Source: Spirosoma utsteinense
Lineage (GTDB): Bacteria; Bacteroidota; Bacteroidia; Cytophagales; Spirosomataceae
Reading direction: 5' to 3'
Assembly (NCBI RefSeq): GCF_014282275.1
Contig: NZ_VFIA01000027.1
Span: 1 to 64,000 of the forward strand
Length of the DNA: 64,000 bases
Position numbers and translations under genes: made by a program. Shown here piece after piece: positions 16,723 through 27,000 of the stretch. Under the pieces are notes generated by a model. That model did no database searches. It saw nothing but the letters and a program-made list of their open reading frames with translations, and was not told the origin of the DNA. Numbering within the stretch: the first letter of the stretch is position 1; every line of letters starts with the position of its first letter.

Positions 16723-17025
16723 ATGATTCTCTACAATACCACCTACAGCGTTGCCCTGGAAACCGGTCCGGACTGGCTACGCTGGATGAAAACCTTTCAG
16801 CTACCGGCCATTATGGCAACAGGGCTACCCACTGGTCATAAAATCCGTCGGCTGCTGACGGAGCTTGACAACGGGGGCGTAACCTACTCGGTCCAGATCG
16901 ACTTCGCTACGCTGGACGATTACGAAACGTACCAGCAAAACCACGCCAATGCCCTGCAACAGCGAATTCAACACCGCTTCGGTGGCCAGTTCGTTTTCTT
17001 TGACACGTTGCTCGAAGAAGTGTAG
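16723..17025 (+). CDS. DUF4286 family small protein
   Basis: This 100-residue cytoplasmic protein belongs to the DUF4286 family by its pattern MILYNTTYSVAL...W..W......P.I...G and the closing FVFFDTLLEEV. Its ferredoxin-like alpha/beta fold resembles antibiotic biosynthesis monooxygenase domains, but no function is established. The ATG at 16723 matches the usual family start; an upstream TTG at 16714 is possible. It is divergent from the four-helix membrane protein gene. Confidence 0.85.
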   Translation: MILYNTTYSVALETGPDWLRWMKTFQLPAIMATGLPTGHKIRRLLTELDNGGVTYSVQIDFATLDDYETYQQNHANALQQRIQHRFGGQFVFFDTLLEEV

Positions 17026-17326
17026 GAAGAGCGATGATTATATCTACGCCGATCGGTTAGTAATCTGCTTACAGTCCCCTAATTTATAGGTCGTCACAGT
17101 AAAGCCGTGTTGGTTGCCATTCGTGGGATGTCAATACATTGTATTGTTAAAGTAATGTTTTATGTAATAAAATTCGTTTTAAGTTTAACAATACCCTGTC
17201 CTGGTATTAAGAAGTATCGTTCAGCCAAACAAAAACAATATAATTTGGTTGATAATGGTATCACTAATAGGCAGATAACGAGTACAGAAAGGCTTGTTAG
17301 TGACGCTCATCACACTACTCTGCCTT
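17026..17326. other. Intergenic region before the GT4 gene
   Basis: About 300 AT-rich bases. A 77-codon frame at 17107-17340 overlaps the GT4 start and has no recognisable features. I see no clear promoter or hairpin. Confidence 0.4.
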
Positions 17327-19693
17327 ATGAAAACACATGACAGCCGTAATGGAGTCGCTTCGGCGAACCGGTCAAATCAGCATGGATCGGATGCTACACA
17401 CTGGACCCACAATCCCAAGAATGTAGCCTTTATTGGCGATTACCTGCCCCGACAGTGCGGGATCGCTACGTTCACGTCTGATCTGTATAAGTCGTATAAC
17501 TCCTTTATTTCCCAGTCGAACGCTGTGGTCGTATCGGTCAACGATACGACTGACGGTTATGATTACCCAAGCGAAGTTCGATACGATTTTTACCAGCACG
17601 ATCAGGAGGCTTACCGTAAAGCGGCTGAGTTTTTAAATTCGAAAGACACCGATGTCGTGTGCCTGCAGCATGAGTACGGTATTTACGGTGGCCCGGCAGG
17701 AAATTACATCCTGACACTGTTGCGAAACCTGACGATGCCTATCGTTACCACTTTCCATACAATTCTGAAGACACCAAACGAAGACCAGCTACTGGTGCTG
17801 AAAAGCATTGCCGATCTGTCGTCGCGGGTGGTCTGTATGTCGGAGAAAGGCCGGGATTTCCTGATCAATATCTACGAAATTCCCGATGACAAGATCGATG
17901 TGATTCCTCACGGTATTCCCGATATGCCCTTCGTGGACCCCCACTTCTTCAAAGATAAATTTGGCATGGAAGGCAAGCAGACGTTACTGACGTTTGGTTT
18001 GCTATCGCCCAATAAAGGGATCGAAAACGTTATCAGGGCACTGCCGCGTATCGTTGAGCAGTTTCCGAATGTGGTCTATATGGTGTTGGGTGCTACCCAT
18101 CCGCATTTGCTGAAGCACGAGGGGGAAACATACCGCGATAGTCTGAAAAAACTGGCGGCCGATTGTGGTGTCCGGGACAATGTCCGTTTCTACAATCAGT
18201 TTGTCGAACTCGACGACCTGCTGGAGTATCTGGGTTCGGCCGATATCTATATAACGCCTTATATGAACCCGGCTCAAATTACGTCGGGTACGTTATCCTA
18301 CGCCTTTGGCTGTGGCAAGGCGGTTGTCTCTACGCCCTACTGGCATGCAGAAGAATTGCTGGCCGATGGTAGGGGTGTACTGGTACCATTTGGCGATTCG
18401 GAAGCGGTTGCCGATCAGATCATAAACCTGCTTGTTGATGAACCCATGCGCCACGCCATGCGTAAACGAGCGTATCTGGTAGGTCGGGAAATGATTTGGG
18501 AACGTGTTATCCAGCAGTATGCCAATTCATTCGCGCAGGCTCGTCAGGAGCGGATGAGTACCATAAACAGCCAGTCGCCCTACGCCATGGGTGGCCACGG
18601 CAGCGCTGCATTCAAGTTGCCGACGCTTCGGCTCGACCACCTCTATCGCCTGACCGATTCGACGGGTATTATCCAGCATGCCCGGCACCACCTGCCGTTC
18701 TACGAGGAAGGATACTGTGCCGACGACAATGCACGGGCGTTGATCCTGGCCCTGACGCTTCAGGAAACGGGTTTGGGCGACCGGAAACTTGGCCAGGCCG
18801 CTGACAACTACTGTGCGTTTATAAACCATGCGTATACCGAAGAGCATCGGCGCTTTCGAAACTTCATGAGTTACGATCGACGGTGGCTCGAAGAATTCGG
18901 GTCGGATGACAGCACGGGCCGAACCATCTGGTCACTCGGTACCTGTATTGGTCGTTCTGGCGATCGCAACACCGTGATCTGGGCTATGGGCCTGTTTGAA
19001 AAGGTGCTTCCCAGCATTGTACACATGAATTCACCCCGCTCCTGGGCCTTCGCGTTGCTGGGTATCTATGAGTATCAGAAGAAATTCAACGACGACCGGC
19101 TGGCCAAGACCATTCAGCGGCAGTTGCTCGATAAACTGATGTACTGCTATACAGAAACCGCTACGGATGACTGGCCCTGGTTTGAAACTATACTGTCATA
19201 CGACAACGCGGTAATGGCCCATGTGTTGATCCGGTCGGGCGATGAGCGTCTGGTGCAGATTGGGGTTACCTCGTTGCAGTGGCTGATTACCTTACAGACG
19301 GCTGAACGAGGTCATTTTCAGCCGATCGGGTCGAACGGATTTTACCGAAAAGGGCAGGCGCGTGCTTATTTCGATCAGCAGCCGCTGGAAGCGCAGAGTA
19401 CGATATCGGCCTGCCTGGCGGCTCTGGAAGTGACAGGCGATAGTGAGTGGCATCGAATCGCCATCCGCATCTTTAAATGGTTTACCGGGCTTAACGATCT
19501 GGGTCTGCCTCTTTACGATCAGCAGACGGGCGGTTGCCGCGATGGTCTGCATATCGACCGGGTCAACCAGAACCAGGGTGCCGAATCGACGCTATCCTAC
19601 CTGCTGGCGCTGGCCGAGTTATATAACACGCAAAAACAACGTGCCGGCACTAAATCGGTCAATGTAACGATCAACTCGCTGATAGAAGGATAA
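17327..19693 (+). CDS. GT4 glycosyltransferase fused to an (alpha/alpha)-barrel-like domain
   Basis: This 788-residue cytoplasmic protein has two parts. Residues about 20-410 are a GT-B glycosyltransferase of family 4: PRQCGIATFT and GIYGGPAGNYI in the N-lobe, then LLTFGLLSPNKGIENVI and SGTLSYAFGCGKAVVSTPYWH...E in the nucleotide-sugar lobe. Residues about 440-780 are an alpha-helical domain (LRLDHLYRLTDSTGIIQHA, FYEEGYCADDNARA, WALGIYEYQKK-like helices) resembling (alpha/alpha)6 sugar-processing enzymes. A GH130-family gene follows, a pairing I know from many bacteria (memory), pointing to synthesis and turnover of a mannoside. The start at 17327 (MKTHDSRNG) is preferred over an upstream TTG-like extension. 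Confidence 0.88.
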   Translation: MKTHDSRNGVASANRSNQHGSDATHWTHNPKNVAFIGDYLPRQCGIATFTSDLYKSYNSFISQSNAVVVSVNDTTDGYDYPSEVRYDFYQHDQEAYRKAAEFLNSKDTDVVCLQHEYGIYGGPAGNYILTLLRNLTMPIVTTFHTILKTPNEDQLLVLKSIADLSSRVVCMSEKGRDFLINIYEIPDDKIDVIPHGIPDMPFVDPHFFKDKFGMEGKQTLLTFGLLSPNKGIENVIRALPRIVEQFPNVVYMVLGATHPHLLKHEGETYRDSLKKLAADCGVRDNVRFYNQFVELDDLLEYLGSADIYITPYMNPAQITSGTLSYAFGCGKAVVSTPYWHAEELLADGRGVLVPFGDSEAVADQIINLLVDEPMRHAMRKRAYLVGREMIWERVIQQYANSFAQARQERMSTINSQSPYAMGGHGSAAFKLPTLRLDHLYRLTDSTGIIQHARHHLPFYEEGYCADDNARALILALTLQETGLGDRKLGQAADNYCAFINHAYTEEHRRFRNFMSYDRRWLEEFGSDDSTGRTIWSLGTCIGRSGDRNTVIWAMGLFEKVLPSIVHMNSPRSWAFALLGIYEYQKKFNDDRLAKTIQRQLLDKLMYCYTETATDDWPWFETILSYDNAVMAHVLIRSGDERLVQIGVTSLQWLITLQTAERGHFQPIGSNGFYRKGQARAYFDQQPLEAQSTISACLAALEVTGDSEWHRIAIRIFKWFTGLNDLGLPLYDQQTGGCRDGLHIDRVNQNQGAESTLSYLLALAELYNTQKQRAGTKSVNVTINSLIEG

Positions 19694-19708
19694 AATAATA
19701 AAGAGTTA

Positions 19709-19779
19709 AAGGGTCAATGAGTCAGGTAGTAGCTTACGCACCGATGCGTGTCAAGACACTACCTGACTTATTGACCCTT
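19709..19779. repeat. Inverted repeat between GT4 and GH130 genes
   Basis: Arms 19709-19730 and 19758-19779 are 22 bp with one mismatch (core gtcaggtagt/actacctgac). AT-rich DNA follows on both sides. It probably works as a terminator or attenuator between the GT4 and GH130 genes, which would then need separate promoters or partial read-through. Confidence 0.75.
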
Positions 19780-19881
19780 CAATTATTATCGGCTTTCCGA
19801 TTGAATTGCTGACGTTTTATCTTGTTTTCGGTGTCATCATCGTTCTATTTTGTAGAACCAAAAACGCCGTATTTAAAACTA

Positions 19882-21375
19882 ATGAGTATAAAAGCTACCC
19901 GGACCGGTATCGTTCTACGGCCCGATCCAACCCGCGTGCTGTTTCGCCCCTTTGAGTTTGGCAGCACTACACGTACACTCAAGATCATTGCCCGGGTTGG
20001 CGCTATGTCTGACGACGAAGCAAATCAAAAGCTCGATGAGGTAATTCGTGAATTTGGCGGTCGTCACCACAAACTCGAACGGTTTCTCCTACAGCGGTTC
20101 GAGCAGATAAAGCCAAATCTGCTCACCGACGAACCGTTGTCAACGGAGCGCAAACTGCTTATGGGGGCGTATTTCACTATGGAATATTCGCTCGAATCGG
20201 CCGCTTTGTTCAACCCGTCCATGATATGGCATCCCGATCAGACTAACGTACCGCCCGGTTATAAGCGATTCATTCTGAGCCTTCGGGCAACGGGTGAAGG
20301 ACATATCTCGTCAATTTCGTTTCGGATGGGATATATCGATGAGGAGGGCAAGATCGTTCTTCGCAAACCGTCGCGTTATGTAACCTCGCCGGATATCGTC
20401 CAGAACCAGCGCTTCGACCGTGCCCAGTTCGAACGGAAGCTTTACGAATTGCGGCTCGAAAATAGTATCCAGGAAAAGATGATGGCGGGCCTGGGCGACG
20501 AGTTTAGCCTGACCGAACTCGACGCTCAGATCAAGCGCGTATCGGCGCAGTTTCGATACAATGCCGAGTACGAAACCATTGCCAGTGGTTTGCTGGCGCT
20601 GGCTAAGTCCAATTACGAGATCAACTTCGACGATGACCAGAGTCTGGATGAGCGGTGTATTTTTCCCACTTCGCCCAATGAAACGAATGGTATTGAAGAT
20701 GCCCGCTTTGTGCAGTTTACCGACGAAAACGGCGAAGTGACCTATTACGCTACTTACACCGCTTACAACGGGAAAGTAACCTTTCCGCAACTCCTCGAAA
20801 CGAAAGATTTTACCCACTTCCGTGTTAGCACGCTTAACGGAGCTGAAGTATCGAACAAGGGCATGGCGTTGTTTCCCCGTAAGATCAACGGGAAATACGT
20901 AATGATCTCACGGCAGGATGGGGAGAATATTTACCTGATGTACTCCGACGATCTGTACTTCTGGCAAACCAAAGAACTGATCCTGAAACCAACTTACCAC
21001 TGGGAGTATGTTCAGCTGGGTAACTGCGGGTCGCCTATAGAAACCGAAGCGGGCTGGCTGGTGCTGAGTCATGGTGTTGGACCAATGAGAAAGTATGCTA
21101 TTGGTGCTTTTCTGCTTGACCTGAACGATCCGAGTAAAGTAATTGGCCGTACTACAGAGCCTATTTTGAGTCCTGATGAAAATGAGCGGGAAGGCTATGT
21201 GCCAAATGTGGTTTACAGCTGCGGAGGTCTGATTAGTGGTGATGAGTTGATCATTCCCTACGCCATGGCTGATTACGCCAGCAGCTTTGCTACCGTTAAT
21301 GTGCAGGAACTCCTGAATGAACTGACGGGTAAACAGAAGCAGGAAATTGTGCCGATCGAGCCGGTTGAGCAATAG
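19882..21375 (+). CDS. GH130-family glycoside phosphorylase/hydrolase with an insertion
   Basis: This 497-residue protein has the five-bladed propeller signatures of GH130: ALFNPSMIWHPDQ in the first blade, NGIEDARFV with the probable general acid Asp273, GMALFPRKINGKYVMISRQD, WEYVQLGNCGSPIETEAGW, and EREGYVPNVVYSCG. Family members phosphorylyse or hydrolyse beta-mannosides. The protein is longer than usual for the family. A roughly 70-residue helical insertion (about 175-250, rich in Glu, Arg, Gln) lies between the early blades. EDAR replaces the usual EDPR. With no signal peptide it should act in the cytoplasm, matching the GT4 neighbour. The ATG at 19882 is chosen over an upstream extension from 19822. 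Confidence 0.88.
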   Translation: MSIKATRTGIVLRPDPTRVLFRPFEFGSTTRTLKIIARVGAMSDDEANQKLDEVIREFGGRHHKLERFLLQRFEQIKPNLLTDEPLSTERKLLMGAYFTMEYSLESAALFNPSMIWHPDQTNVPPGYKRFILSLRATGEGHISSISFRMGYIDEEGKIVLRKPSRYVTSPDIVQNQRFDRAQFERKLYELRLENSIQEKMMAGLGDEFSLTELDAQIKRVSAQFRYNAEYETIASGLLALAKSNYEINFDDDQSLDERCIFPTSPNETNGIEDARFVQFTDENGEVTYYATYTAYNGKVTFPQLLETKDFTHFRVSTLNGAEVSNKGMALFPRKINGKYVMISRQDGENIYLMYSDDLYFWQTKELILKPTYHWEYVQLGNCGSPIETEAGWLVLSHGVGPMRKYAIGAFLLDLNDPSKVIGRTTEPILSPDENEREGYVPNVVYSCGGLISGDELIIPYAMADYASSFATVNVQELLNELTGKQKQEIVPIEPVEQ

Positions 21376-21412
21376 AGACGGCTCTGTAAGCCGTTCGAAC
21401 GACTTTCATAAA

Positions 21413-21447
21413 CACAGAATGCCCGACGATCTGCCGGGCATTCTGTG
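21413..21447 (+). terminator. Terminator after the GH130 gene
   Basis: A 13-bp perfect stem (cacagaatgcccg, 21413-21425; cgggcattctgtg, 21435-21447) lies 37 bases past the stop. The T-run is weak. Confidence 0.7.
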
Positions 21448-21473
21448 CTTGGAAGTGTATATGGCGGGCCGGG

Positions 21474-21780
21474 CTATAATTTCTCTTTTACCACTTTAAC
21501 ATCTTTTTTTGCCTGATCCTTTATCAGCTTCACCTTTAATTATGGCTTGGCGATCGGCTTTCAGCGATTCTTCATTGCCCGCCATTTTATCGGCTTTGCG
21601 AGCTTATTTGTTCATCTTCATGTCGGCCTTATCAATAGTAACTTCGGTTTTAGCCGCCACGACGTCTGCTTTTTTCTTCATTTTACCATCCTGAACCTGG
21701 ACATTAGCCATGCTGGCTATCAGAACGACAGCGACAATAGCAACCACTGCGTTTTTCCTATGTGTATGAGCAGTGTTATT
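21474..21780 (-). pseudogene. Decayed gene for a small Lys-rich exported protein
   Basis: The minus strand reads as a small exported protein: a hydrophobic signal segment (AVVAIVAVVLIASM), then a Lys/Asp/Ala-rich chain (MKKKADVVAAKTEVTIDKAD). An in-frame TAA stop interrupts it near 21607, after KMNK. Reading continues as ARKADKMAGNEES...KGEADK. A single-base shift at an AAA run then restores the ending KKDVKVVKEKL before TAG at 21474-21476. No in-frame ATG precedes the signal segment. One nonsense change, one frameshift and a missing start together indicate decay. The product family is not recognised. Confidence 0.65.
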
Positions 21781-21923
21781 TGGTAGTGTACCTGCTCTTG
21801 ATTAGACGACTTTGTCTAAGCTGTGTTAAGCTGAAGCAATTAAATGAGCGTTACACTTACAATTTCCTTCTGAAAGTGAGGTAATTACGGTTGGGTAAAG
21901 CTTAGATCCCCTGCTATCCTCGC

Positions 21924-21960
21924 AAAAAAATACCCCTTCCGACTTGCTGGAAGGGGTATT
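21924..21960 (-). terminator. Terminator of the SusC-SusD-DUF1735 operon
   Basis: A 12-bp perfect stem (aataccccttcc, 21929-21940; ggaaggggtatt, 21949-21960) starts 18 bases past the stop at 21979. A T-run follows on the minus strand. Confidence 0.88.
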
Positions 21961-21978
21961 TTCACTAAAAACCAGCAA

Positions 21979-22497
21979 TTATTTTGCCAGCGTGACGGTC
22001 AGAATCTGCGTCTTGTTATTGGCGCTGATGATTGCATTGTTCGATGCGCTCTGAATAGTCAGTGGCAGTGCATAAGGACCACCCGTTGCCGGAACCTGAG
22101 TGCCTACAAACGTGACATTCACCGTCGCAATCCGCTGACCCGCCGTCACCGTCACCATTGGTGTCGTTAACTGATAGGCCGCTGCGGGCAGGATTTTATA
22201 AGGCGTTGCCCGACCCACGTTATAAGTCGTGAGGGCTGCCTGATCCACGCCAACGGTTACGTCGATGTTCTGCGTTGGCGGGTTGGGCGAGGCAATATTG
22301 ATATCGACCGGCGCAACCACCGACGCGGCCGCTGCCGATACCGTTACTGCCTTGGCAATACTCCGGTTGGCTGTGTACGGAATCTCGGCTACGTAGCCCG
22401 CTCCGGCAAAGTTGACAAAGTGCTCGTCGTCGTTCAGGCATGAAGTCAACCCTAAGGCTAAACCGGCGGCCACAAAGAAATACGCTATTTTTTTCAT
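21979..22497 (-). CDS. DUF1735-type surface lipoprotein of a SusCD operon
   Basis: This 172-residue lipoprotein has signal MKKIAYFFVAAGLALGL and lipobox LTSC (Cys20). The body is all-beta, with DUF1735-like features (VDQAALTTYN...., Y.LP, ATVNVTF, YALPLTIQSAS, the ending KTQILTVTLAK). Such proteins are encoded next to SusD and probably bind glycans or assist the SusCD complex at the cell surface. It is the last gene of the minus-strand susC-susD operon, 24 bases after susD. Confidence 0.82.
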   Translation of the reverse strand: MKKIAYFFVAAGLALGLTSCLNDDEHFVNFAGAGYVAEIPYTANRSIAKAVTVSAAAASVVAPVDINIASPNPPTQNIDVTVGVDQAALTTYNVGRATPYKILPAAAYQLTTPMVTVTAGQRIATVNVTFVGTQVPATGGPYALPLTIQSASNNAIISANNKTQILTVTLAK

Positions 22498-22521
22498 GAT
22501 TGATCGCTTGTTAGTAGGCCG

Positions 22522-24027
22522 TTACTTTGTCCAGAAAACCTTGCTGGTAAACTGGCTGATCGTGCCTTGTGTGCTGACGTTAGCCGCGTTGTTGCTGTAT
22601 TCGGTCTGTGGATACAGTAACCGCACCGGAATCTGCCGGATGGTTGTGCTTGGGTCCAGTGAGATTGGAACACCACTTGGCAGGCCTAACCGACGGTAAT
22701 CTGTCCAGGCTTCGAAAGGAGCCAGGCTATTTTCCGACGCCCACTTCTGTGTAATAATCGCTTCGATCTTATTGGTCGATGCATCGAAGTTCACGTTGTT
22801 CAAACCTGCCTGCGAGTAGTAGGTCGTAGCTTCAGCAGCAGTGCGGCCAACGTTAATGAACGACTCGGTGATGGCCGACTGGTAGTAGTCTTTGGCAGCA
22901 CCTGTAATCCAGCCGCGCTGGGCAGCTTCAGCTTGCATAAACAGACTTTCGTGTGACGACAGAATTGGCGTATCCTGATTGACACCTTTCAAAATGCCGG
23001 GGCCGATGTCTGACACCTGACTGTTTACAAGCACATCTGTCGTTCCGAACAGCGTACCATTATAAGAGGTAGTCGTTCCCGGCACTGGCCGATAAAATCC
23101 CTGAAGACGCGTATCGTTGGTCGTCTTGTAGAAGTTGACGGCGTAGCCGTTGGCCTTGTACTGGTTGTTGGTCTGAGTAGCCGAACCATTCACCTGGTAA
23201 AAAGCACCGTAAATCGGGTTTTGCTTGTTCTGCGAATTCAGGTAACCTGGATTGACATTGGCGCTCTCGCCAGCACCCAGGAAGCCGTAGCCCGACGCCT
23301 TGATGGTAGCCAATTGGGTCTGGATGAACGAAGCACGGTCCGCTTTCTCAGATTGACGGAGCAGCATCCGCAGTTTCAGCGTGTTAGCGAACTTACGCCA
23401 CAGAGCAATTTCTCCTTGGAACATGATGTCGTTCGTACCCGGATTTACTACGGTCAACCCCTGGTCGGCCTGTTTGTCGGCCTGATCGAACAGGTCAAGG
23501 GCGGTGTTAATCTGCACGAACAGGTCGTCATAGATAGCCTGCCCATTGTCGTACTTCGGCAGAATACCGTTCAGACCTTTCAGTGCATCCGTATAGGGAA
23601 CATTGCCATAGGTATCCACCAGTATATGGAAGTGAAGCGCTTTCATGATCTTACCCATCGCCTGGAGCTGGAGCTGGCCCAGGGCTGCACCCTGAGTATC
23701 CATGTAATCGTAATTCTTCAGGTTCGTATACGCGTTGTTCCACACCCCGTTGTTAAAACTATTGGTGAACTGGTAGTTCTTATCCGAGGTGCTGATCGAA
23801 TAGTTACCGCTCCAGTTCCAGTAGCCCATCCACAGGTTCAGGAAATAAAAATTAGTGGTCAGATAGGCACCCGTACTGGCCAGGGCGGCCGGCATCACCA
23901 GATCCGGCGTTGTGCCCGTTACCTGGTTAGGGTTGTCATTGATGTCGAGGTATTCCTTGCTACAGCCCGACAGGATAGTCAAACTGATGGTTAAGGCCCC
24001 GATGATGGTTAGTTTAATACGATTCAT
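22522..24027 (-). CDS. SusD/RagB family nutrient-binding lipoprotein (SusD-like_2)
   Basis: This 501-residue outer-surface lipoprotein forms the lid of a SusC transporter. Lipobox ILSGC is followed by SKEYLDINDNPN. The helical TPR-like N-terminal half (WMGYWNWSGNYSIST, LVDTYGNVPYTDAL, WRKFANTLKLRMLLRQS) and the C-terminal YPQTEYSNNAANV are typical of the SusD-like_2 branch, which often binds peptides or unknown oligomers rather than starch. It follows susC by 20 bases. With no enzyme in the operon, the substrate remains open. Confidence 0.92.
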   Translation of the reverse strand: MNRIKLTIIGALTISLTILSGCSKEYLDINDNPNQVTGTTPDLVMPAALASTGAYLTTNFYFLNLWMGYWNWSGNYSISTSDKNYQFTNSFNNGVWNNAYTNLKNYDYMDTQGAALGQLQLQAMGKIMKALHFHILVDTYGNVPYTDALKGLNGILPKYDNGQAIYDDLFVQINTALDLFDQADKQADQGLTVVNPGTNDIMFQGEIALWRKFANTLKLRMLLRQSEKADRASFIQTQLATIKASGYGFLGAGESANVNPGYLNSQNKQNPIYGAFYQVNGSATQTNNQYKANGYAVNFYKTTNDTRLQGFYRPVPGTTTSYNGTLFGTTDVLVNSQVSDIGPGILKGVNQDTPILSSHESLFMQAEAAQRGWITGAAKDYYQSAITESFINVGRTAAEATTYYSQAGLNNVNFDASTNKIEAIITQKWASENSLAPFEAWTDYRRLGLPSGVPISLDPSTTIRQIPVRLLYPQTEYSNNAANVSTQGTISQFTSKVFWTK

Positions 24028-24047
24028 TGTGTGTTGTCGACTAAAGA

Positions 24048-27000
24048 TTAAAAACCAACGCTTACTCGGAAACCATAGAAACGCGTAGGGGGCGTCTGAT
24101 ATTCTGTGGTCGTACCAACGGCGTTACTATTGTCATTGGCATTTGTACCACCCGAGAATTCAGGGTCAGTAAACACGTTTGTTTTTGGCCGCAGCATAAC
24201 CAGGTTACGACCCGTTACGGCGATGTTCACCGATTTAACAAACTTGGTACCGGCCAGAATTGTGGATGGGATCGTGTAGCCCAGCACCACTTCACGCAGC
24301 TTCCAGAAGGCAGCGCTCGTTACGTAGCTGTAGCCCGCGTTATGATAACCCGAGTTTGTCCAGAATACCAGGTTGCCATCTTTCGTGGTTACGTTGGTAT
24401 TGGCCGCAAACGTGCCATCCGCATTTTTGATGACCGATTCCGGAAATACGAAATTCTGCCGACCTGCATAGGTAGACCGAATACCTGCACCCGTGAACTC
24501 CAGCGCGTTACCCAGTGCGTTATAGATTACGTTGCCACCCCGGTATTCGATAACAGCCGACAGGTTGAAGCCTTTGTATTTAAACGTGTTGGTCAGACCA
24601 AAGCGATATTTAGGCTGTGTAGTACCTGCATAACGGAGATTTGGGTCCAGAATGGGGTAACCCGTTGCCGGATCGATAACCGGACGACCGGCAAACTGCC
24701 CGGTGGCATCGTAATTAGGTGCGCTCGCATCGGTCGTCTGAACACGCTGGATATCGGAAACGTACAGAGCCGGATAGGCAATGCCTTTAGCTGCGAACAC
24801 ATCCGAAGCACCTGGCGACACGGTTGGCCGGTAAGGGTCTGTGCCGTATGGAATGTTGATACGGGCAAGATCCTGATACAGGTCCGTTACTTTACTCTCC
24901 AGGTAGGTGAAGTTCGTATTGATATCCCATGTAAAACCGCCCAGGTTGAAAATAGGCCGTGTTGTACGCAGATCCAACTCGATACCCCGGTTAACCATCG
25001 AACCCGTATTGATCAGGCCCGAGGTGTAACCCGTAGCCCGCGAAATGTCGATGGGTACCGTTTGGTTCGTGGTGGTCGTGTTGTAATAAACGGCTTCCAG
25101 GTTGACCCGGTCAAACAGGCCCATTTCTACGCCAACCTCACGGCTAACGGTGAATTCAGGCTTTAGGTTTGGATCGTTCTGCCGGTTGTTCAACTCGAAA
25201 CCAGCCTGGCTGCCATACGGGAAACCAGTGCCACCCGTGGTGACATTCGTGCCTGGGTTAAACACGTTCTGTAACTGATAGGGCGCTACGTTCACCTGAC
25301 CCACGCGTGACAGACCACCGCGTATTTTGAGGAAGGAAAGAACCGAGCTGTTTTTCAGCGATGGAACGGCATCCGTCAACACCAACGAAGCATCTACGCT
25401 TGGGTAGAAGAATGAACGGTTAGCCGGAGCCAGCAGCGAGGTCCAGTCATTGCGGCCTGTTGCGTGAACAAACAGAAAGTTCTTGTAGCCCAGTGTGAAA
25501 TCACCGAAGGCACCCAACAGGCGGCTGCGGGTGTTATACTCGCTAACGGTTGGTTCGCCCAGCCGGTTGGCAATGTTATACAGGCCCGGCACTACCAGCG
25601 CACCCGCGTAGGTATAGGTCGACCGTGAATACTCCTGGCGTGTTTGCTGACCCAGAATCAGTTTGGTTGTGAAGTTGCCAAACGTGGGGTTGATTGTTAC
25701 CAGCAGGTCACCCGTGAACCGGGTACGTGTTGCTGTGGCATCCAGTACGGTTGCATTGGCCCGGCCTACTGAAGAAGCAATGTTACCGGCTTCCCAAGGA
25801 TCGCCCAGTGCATAGTCCGAAAACTGCACATCGGCAATGTGCGATTTCAACTGGGAGTTGAATACCTGACCACCAATGCGGTACAGTACGTTCAGCCATT
25901 TGTTGAACTGATACGAAACGTCGGTAGAACCCTGCAACGTGTAGGTGTTGCTGATCTTGCGCGAGTTATCGCCAGAGATCTGCCAGTAAGGGTTTGGGTA
26001 ATACGCGTTGTAGTAGCCGTTTACATCCCCCTGAGGTGAGGTAATATCATTCAGCGGATAGCTGTTGATGGGCGCGTGGGCAGGCTGGTTTAGCACGTTC
26101 CAGTACACGGGGCGGTTCTGGTTGAAATCCCCGTTTTCTGTATTCGCCTGCTGATAGGCAAACTGTATGCCACCGTTGGCTGCAAACTTGTCGACCGCCC
26201 GGCCGCCTTTCAGGCTGATACTTGTCCGTTGGTACTTATCATTCGGCACCACACCCTTCTGATCGACCCGTTGCAGCCCCAGCCCGAAGTAGTTCTGGTT
26301 GTCGCCAATCCGGTACGACACGTCGTTCTGGGTAGTAACGCCGGTGTTGAAGAACGCTTTGCGGGGGTCTTTGCCCGGCGAAGCATACGGTACTCTCAGC
26401 GTGTCGATACTAACCGACCCATCCGGGTTCCGAATCTGCACACCATAACCTAGCGGCTGTGTCGATCCGTCGTAGATAGGACCGAAGCTCTGGTTCTCAT
26501 AAGGCACATATAAACGCGAGTAGTTACGGTCGTAGAACGGAGCCGCTTCACCCCCGTTTGAACCAAACTGCGTTTGTAGCCCCGGCATGTAGGAGATACT
26601 TTCAAATTGAGTGTTGTTGCTGTAAGATATCTGTGGTTTGTTGTTTTGGGTTCCCCGCTTGGTAGTTACCACCAGTACACCGTTCGACGCGTCGGAGCCA
26701 TACAAAGCAGCGGCACTTGGTCCCTTCAGAATTGTCGTGTTGTCGATGTCGTTGGGGTTGATGGACGGCAGAAAGCTGATGTCCGAGATAACACCATCCA
26801 CAACGAGGAGGGCCTGGTTATTACCTAAAAATGACCGGTTGCCGCGAAGTGTAAGACGAGGGCTTGACCCTACGCCATTGTTAGTCAGGTTAACCTGTAA
26901 TCCGGATACTTTACCAGTCAGACCATTGGCAATATTGACCGGGGCGGCCTGCGTGATCTGGGCATTGTTGATTTTAGCAACCGAGGTGCCAATCTCGCGT

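Noticed and set aside
17107-17340. 77-codon frame before the GT4 gene
   Set aside because: It overlaps the GT4 start, has random composition and no credible start signal.
24342-25166. 274-codon plus-strand frame inside susC
   Set aside because: This Cys- and Arg-rich shadow lies opposite an intact SusC gene and has no family pattern.
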